Origin: Paractinoplanes deccanensis
GTDB lineage: Bacteria; Actinomycetota; Actinomycetes; Mycobacteriales; Micromonosporaceae
NCBI RefSeq assembly: GCF_016862115.1
Contig: NZ_BOMI01000064.1
Location: forward strand, 1-64,000
DNA length: 64,000 bases
Reading direction: 5' to 3'
In this document: positions 61,414 through 64,000 of the stretch, in pieces
Layout of the letters: each line of letters begins with the position of its first letter
How positions within the stretch are numbered: position 1 is the stretch's first letter
Notes under the pieces: generated by a model
The model's input: the letters and a program-made list of their open reading frames with translations, nothing else
Database searches by the model: none
Told to the model about the DNA's origin: nothing
Program-made: the position numbers and the translations under genes

Positions 61414-61758
61414 TCAGCCGCGGCCCAGGGCCGACCAGATCTGGCTCACGTTCTCGTAGGCGACGCCCGGCGGCAGGCTGTCGATGTCCGCGAGCACGTC
61501 GTCCGGAGCGCCCAGTGTCTCGGCGCTCTGCCGCAGCGCCTCACGGTCGCCCGGCAGCGCGGACAGCCCGATGTAGCGCCCGAACCGGCTCAGGTCGTTG
61601 CTCGGGTCGCTGCCGGCGACCGGCGAGACGGAGGGCTGGTCCTCGCCCGAGGGCTCGGCCATCTTCCACTCCTCGGCGCGGCCCTTCTCGTTGCCGCCGA
61701 GCTCCTGGTCCAGCTGCTCGTCGATACGCGGGCTCACCTTGTTGCTGCCTCGTTCCAT
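61414..61758 (-). CDS. DUF2795-domain protein
   Basis: A 114-residue acidic protein: disordered charged N-terminus (MERGSNKVSPRIDEQLDQELGGNEKGRAEEWKMAEP) and a DUF2795-like C-terminal domain about 55-112 (LSRFGRYIGLSALPGDREALRQSAETLGAPDDVLADIDSLPPGVAYENVSQIWSALG). ATG 61758 is chosen over in-frame upstream starts. It converges with the GNAT gene, one base apart. Confidence 0.78.
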   Translation of the reverse strand: MERGSNKVSPRIDEQLDQELGGNEKGRAEEWKMAEPSGEDQPSVSPVAGSDPSNDLSRFGRYIGLSALPGDREALRQSAETLGAPDDVLADIDSLPPGVAYENVSQIWSALGRG

Positions 61759-61794
61759 GGGGACCCCCATTCCCGGCACATAGGGCGATAAACG

Positions 61795-61962
61795 TCAGGA
61801 CGGCCCGTACGGCGACGTCTGGTCCTCGGGCACCGGCCGATCCTCCGCGCGGCTGTGCGGGCCACCGTGCGGCGGTTCGGTCGGCTTGGCGTCCTGGGTG
61901 CGCTGCTTGGTCGCCGGTGACTCTTCGTTGCGCCGAAGCTCCGGCTGCTGCGGGTTCGTCAT
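61795..61962 (-). CDS. Small Pro-rich disordered protein
   Basis: A 55-residue ORF starting MTNPQQPELRRNEESPATKQRTQ and ending EDQTSPYGPS-stop: no hydrophobic segment, rich in Pro, Glu and Arg, and high GC third positions. Similar short, low-complexity proteins accompany DUF2795 genes in actinomycetes. It lies 36 bases upstream of the DUF2795 gene on the same strand. The region 61963-62189 beyond it shows nothing I recognise. Confidence 0.6.
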   Translation of the reverse strand: MTNPQQPELRRNEESPATKQRTQDAKPTEPPHGGPHSRAEDRPVPEDQTSPYGPS

Positions 61963-62189
61963 GCACGCTGGCTACCCGCGATCTCGGCCGATACACGGGC
62001 GGTTCGCGGGTATCGACGCCGCTATGAACGCTTGGCAGTCGCTCCGCATCGCCGCGCTGACCGGCCCGGCGTGGCAGGCCGTCATCCCCGGGCTGAGCTG
62101 GCGAACGCGTCCGCGCTCGGTGCGGTCAGCAGGCCGAGGAGCGGGCCCAGGCTCTCGCCGGCGGCCCGCCCCGGGCCACGCGTCTGCTG

Positions 62190-62648
62190 TCAGCGCGCTG
62201 AGGCCACCGTACGGCGGGTGGTCAGGAACCCCAGCGCGATCATCCCGAGCCCGAGGCCCAGGTGCAGCCAGTCGTCGGCGGTGTTGACCGGCACGAAGTT
62301 GGCCGCGGTGTTGTCGCCGACCACCAGGCCGTACAGCCAGAGGACGAGATAGACGGCGCCGCCGCCGATCAGATAGGCGCGTGCGCCGCCGGCCGTGCGC
62401 GCCAGGGCCAGCCCGGCCGCGCCGAAGAGGAGGTGGACGATGTTGTGCAGGATCGACACCTGGAAGACGCCGAGCAGCAGGGCGTCGGAGTGGTGCCCGG
62501 CGAAGGTCATGGTGTCGTAGTTCGTGGTGACGCCGGGGATGAACCCGAGCACGCCGACCAGCAGGAAGGTGGCCGCCACGACGAGCGCGGCGGTGCGGAC
62601 GGGCGATCGGCCGGACGTGACGCGGCCGGCGGTGGGGGCGGTGGACAT
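62190..62648 (-). CDS. DUF4383 membrane protein
   Basis: A 152-residue protein with four membrane helices (AALVVAATFLLVGVLGFIPG; ILHNIVHLLFGAAGLAL; AYLIGGGAVYLVLWLYGLVV; HLGLGLGMIALGFLT). The block LHNIVHLLFGAAGLALAR is the DUF4383 hallmark. ATG at 62648. Function unknown; the family is common in stress-related neighbourhoods. Confidence 0.85.
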   Translation of the reverse strand: MSTAPTAGRVTSGRSPVRTAALVVAATFLLVGVLGFIPGVTTNYDTMTFAGHHSDALLLGVFQVSILHNIVHLLFGAAGLALARTAGGARAYLIGGGAVYLVLWLYGLVVGDNTAANFVPVNTADDWLHLGLGLGMIALGFLTTRRTVASAR

Positions 62649-62713
62649 GAGGACGCTTCCTCTCCGTGGGGGATGCGTGGATCCCCGCCCCTGGTCACCG
62701 CAAACGCATCACG

Positions 62714-62971
62714 TCAGCGGCGGCGCCATCGATAGGCGTCGACGACGGCGTACCCACCCACGAGCGCCACCACCGCACAGGTCAGGATGACGCCGGCCGC
62801 GCCCCAGGCCACCATCGCGATGGAGAGCAGGCCCCAGACGAGTCCACCCACGACCGCGAGGGGTATCAGAACGTGGCGGGGCAGGCGCCGCCGGCCGGCC
62901 AGCGACGGATAGTCGGTGGTGAGCCGCTCGACGATCTCGGCGAACTCTCGTTCCTTGTCGTTGGTTCCCAT
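62714..62971 (-). CDS. DUF3040-like small membrane protein
   Basis: An 85-residue protein: short cytoplasmic N-terminus EREFAEIVERLTTDYPSL and two membrane helices, as in DUF3040. ATG 62971 is favoured by GGGAGG a few bases upstream; longer starts up to 63085 lack a ribosome site. Function unknown. Confidence 0.75.
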   Translation of the reverse strand: MGTNDKEREFAEIVERLTTDYPSLAGRRRLPRHVLIPLAVVGGLVWGLLSIAMVAWGAAGVILTCAVVALVGGYAVVDAYRWRRR

Positions 62972-63139
62972 CGGGTCAACCTCCCGGCCCAGTGTCCCTC
63001 GCCGACGCCCGTTCGTGTGGGCCATGTTCCTCGCCCTTCTAGGACGCATCCCTAAGTTAATTCGTGCAGTCCGGCGAATGAACACAAGAGGGACAGCGAA
63101 TACAGCTGGCGCACAGGAACGCCCGGCTTACTTGTCGCT

Positions 63140-63688
63140 GTGAATCTTCTGCTCGCCGTCGCTGTCGACCTGCTGGCCATCACGGTGCTGGCGTTCGGGA
63201 TCTACTTCCCCCGGCACCACCGCCGTGACCTGCTCGTGGCCTATCTGGTGGTCAACGTCGGCGTGCTCGCCGTGGCGACGATCCTCGAGTCGGCGACGGT
63301 GGGCGTCGGGCTCGGGCTCGGCCTGTTCGGCGTGCTGTCGATCATCCGGCTGCGCTCGTACGAGATCGCCCAGCACGAGATCGCGTACTACTTCGCCGCG
63401 CTCGCCCTCGGCCTGCTGCCGGGCCTGACCGGACGGGTGGACGGCCTGGTCGCCGGACTGATGGCGCTGATCGTGGCGACCCTGTTCGTCGGCGACCACC
63501 CGCGGCTGTTCCCGCGGCACCGCCAGCAGACCGTGCAGCTCGACACCGCGCACACCGACGAGGCCGCTCTGCGCGTACACCTGGAGGCTCTGCTCGGCGC
63601 GCGTGTGGTGCACCTCTCCGTCCGCCACCTCGACCTGGTCAACGACACCACACTGGTCGAGGTCCGCTACGTGGCCGCCGCGACGTGA
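63140..63688 (+). CDS. DUF4956-family membrane protein
   Basis: A 182-residue protein with about four to five helices (LLLAVAVDLLAITVLAFGIYF; LLVAYLVVNVGVLAVATIL; LGLGLGLFGVLSIIRLRSYEI; ALALGLLPGL) and a soluble C-terminus. GLFGVLSIIRLRSYEIAQHEIAYYF is the family block. GTG at 63140; its stop overlaps the VTC gene start (GTGA). DUF4956 and VTC genes are regular neighbours. Confidence 0.85.
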   Translation: MNLLLAVAVDLLAITVLAFGIYFPRHHRRDLLVAYLVVNVGVLAVATILESATVGVGLGLGLFGVLSIIRLRSYEIAQHEIAYYFAALALGLLPGLTGRVDGLVAGLMALIVATLFVGDHPRLFPRHRQQTVQLDTAHTDEAALRVHLEALLGARVVHLSVRHLDLVNDTTLVEVRYVAAAT

Positions 63689-64000
63689 AGACGATCTCGC
63701 TGGAGGAACTGGTCGAGCTCGGCGCGCTGCTCCGGCGCTTCGAGCGCAAATACGTGCTGCCCGCCGCGGCGCTGCCGGAGCTGTTCGACGCGCTGCCGGC
63801 GGACACCCGGATCCTCGACATCGGCGGCCGCCGTCGTTTCCCGTACCGGTCGACGTATTTCGACACCCCCGGCCTGGACAGCTATCTCGGCGCCGCGCAC
63901 CGCCGCCGGCGCCGTTTCAAGCTGCGCGTGCGCAGCTATCTCGGCACCGGCGAGGACTTCCTCGAGGTCAAGACGCGCGGCCCCCGCGGGGTGACGATCA
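63685..64000 (+). CDS. VTC-domain protein (partial, runs off the window)
   Basis: The first 105 codons of a VTC-type protein: FERKYVLP with the basic triad, STYFDTPGLDSYLGAAHRRRRRFKLRVRSY and FLEVKTRG are the nucleotide/polyphosphate tunnel residues of the yeast Vtc4 polyphosphate polymerase family. Bacterial members often belong to a membrane operon with DUF4956 and a CotH-kinase-like gene. GTG at 63685 overlaps the upstream stop. The end is beyond base 64000. Confidence 0.87.
   Translation, partial: MKTISLEELVELGALLRRFERKYVLPAAALPELFDALPADTRILDIGGRRRFPYRSTYFDTPGLDSYLGAAHRRRRRFKLRVRSYLGTGEDFLEVKTRGPRGVTI

Noticed and set aside
61963..62189. Small rightward gene (MNAWQSLRIAALTG...)
   Set aside because: The start looks reasonable but the sequence soon becomes Arg/Pro-rich and runs antisense into the DUF4383 gene; no domain or ribosome site supports it.

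Overview
The window reads as chromosomal DNA of a high-G+C actinomycete. Codon third positions are almost all G or C, GTG starts are common, and neighbouring genes often share ATGA or GTGA overlaps. OmpR-type two-component systems, AfsR/SARP, FCD-GntR, PaaX and ECF-sigma families are abundant. The DUF2795, DUF3040 and DUF4383 proteins and the secondary-metabolism genes fit the Micromonosporaceae/Streptomyces neighbourhood, and my best guess is an Actinoplanes-like organism. No plasmid replication gene, phage, transposase or CRISPR/cas gene was seen.

Layout. 1-1162: low-complexity edge repeat, an S66 LD-carboxypeptidase and a 64-bp tandem duplication. 1143-10738: a compact, apparently undescribed specialised-metabolism locus with an adenylate-forming ligase and a flavin monooxygenase leftward, then an MIO aromatic amino-acid lyase (predicted tyrosine-type), a second paralogous monooxygenase, an FMN 2-hydroxyacid oxidase, a P450-like protein and a Kef-type antiporter rightward. 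10915-12848: two-component system. 12787-14565: a deleted methyltransferase pseudogene, an EEP-family phosphodiesterase and a small zinc-ribbon protein. 14690-19225: MarR regulator, heme/flavin transmembrane reductase, FMN-binding lipid- or membrane-anchored protein and a second two-component system. 19212-23200: dehydrogenase/GntR pair, MFS transporter and a secreted vanadium-type haloperoxidase. 23202-26406: ECF sigma, NTF2-like protein, lycopene cyclase and a HEAT protein. 26523-31233: DHA2 exporter, hemerythrin-like protein and an AfsR-type activator.

31226-37344 holds a protein made of two ROK repressors fused in tandem, divergent from an MFS sugar transporter and a GH3 glycosidase. A parS-like palindrome lies in its linker DNA. 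37523-37684 carries two adjacent non-standard tRNA genes directly after an intrinsic terminator. 37864-48355 is a leftward catabolic region (branched-chain-type ABC transporter, secreted hydrolase, SDR, MaoC hydratase, acyl-CoA synthetase) divergent from a PaaX-family regulator, with two well-formed promoters between. It suggests uptake and CoA-dependent breakdown of an organic or aromatic acid. 48459-52158: polytopic membrane protein and a PAS-SpoIIE-ATPase-STAS phosphatase. 52214-56961: five overlapping genes, MoxR-DUF58-VWA-response regulator-kinase.

57006-58143: MerR-type promoter with a GTAC-N4-GTAC dyad driving a small Cys-Cys protein and a MerR regulator, followed by a YnfA-like protein. 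58151-60373: an aminoglycoside-phosphotransferase-like kinase and an NAD(P)-binding oxidoreductase flanking a gene-free stretch with eight copies of the palindromic 14-mer AGAACGAACGTTCT. 60459-62971: GNAT acetyltransferase and small stress-type proteins. 63140-end: DUF4956 membrane protein and a VTC-domain protein cut by the window edge.

The most promising undescribed items are the lyase/monooxygenase cluster, the eight-copy palindrome array, the double-ROK fusion with its AT-rich island, and the odd tRNA pair.
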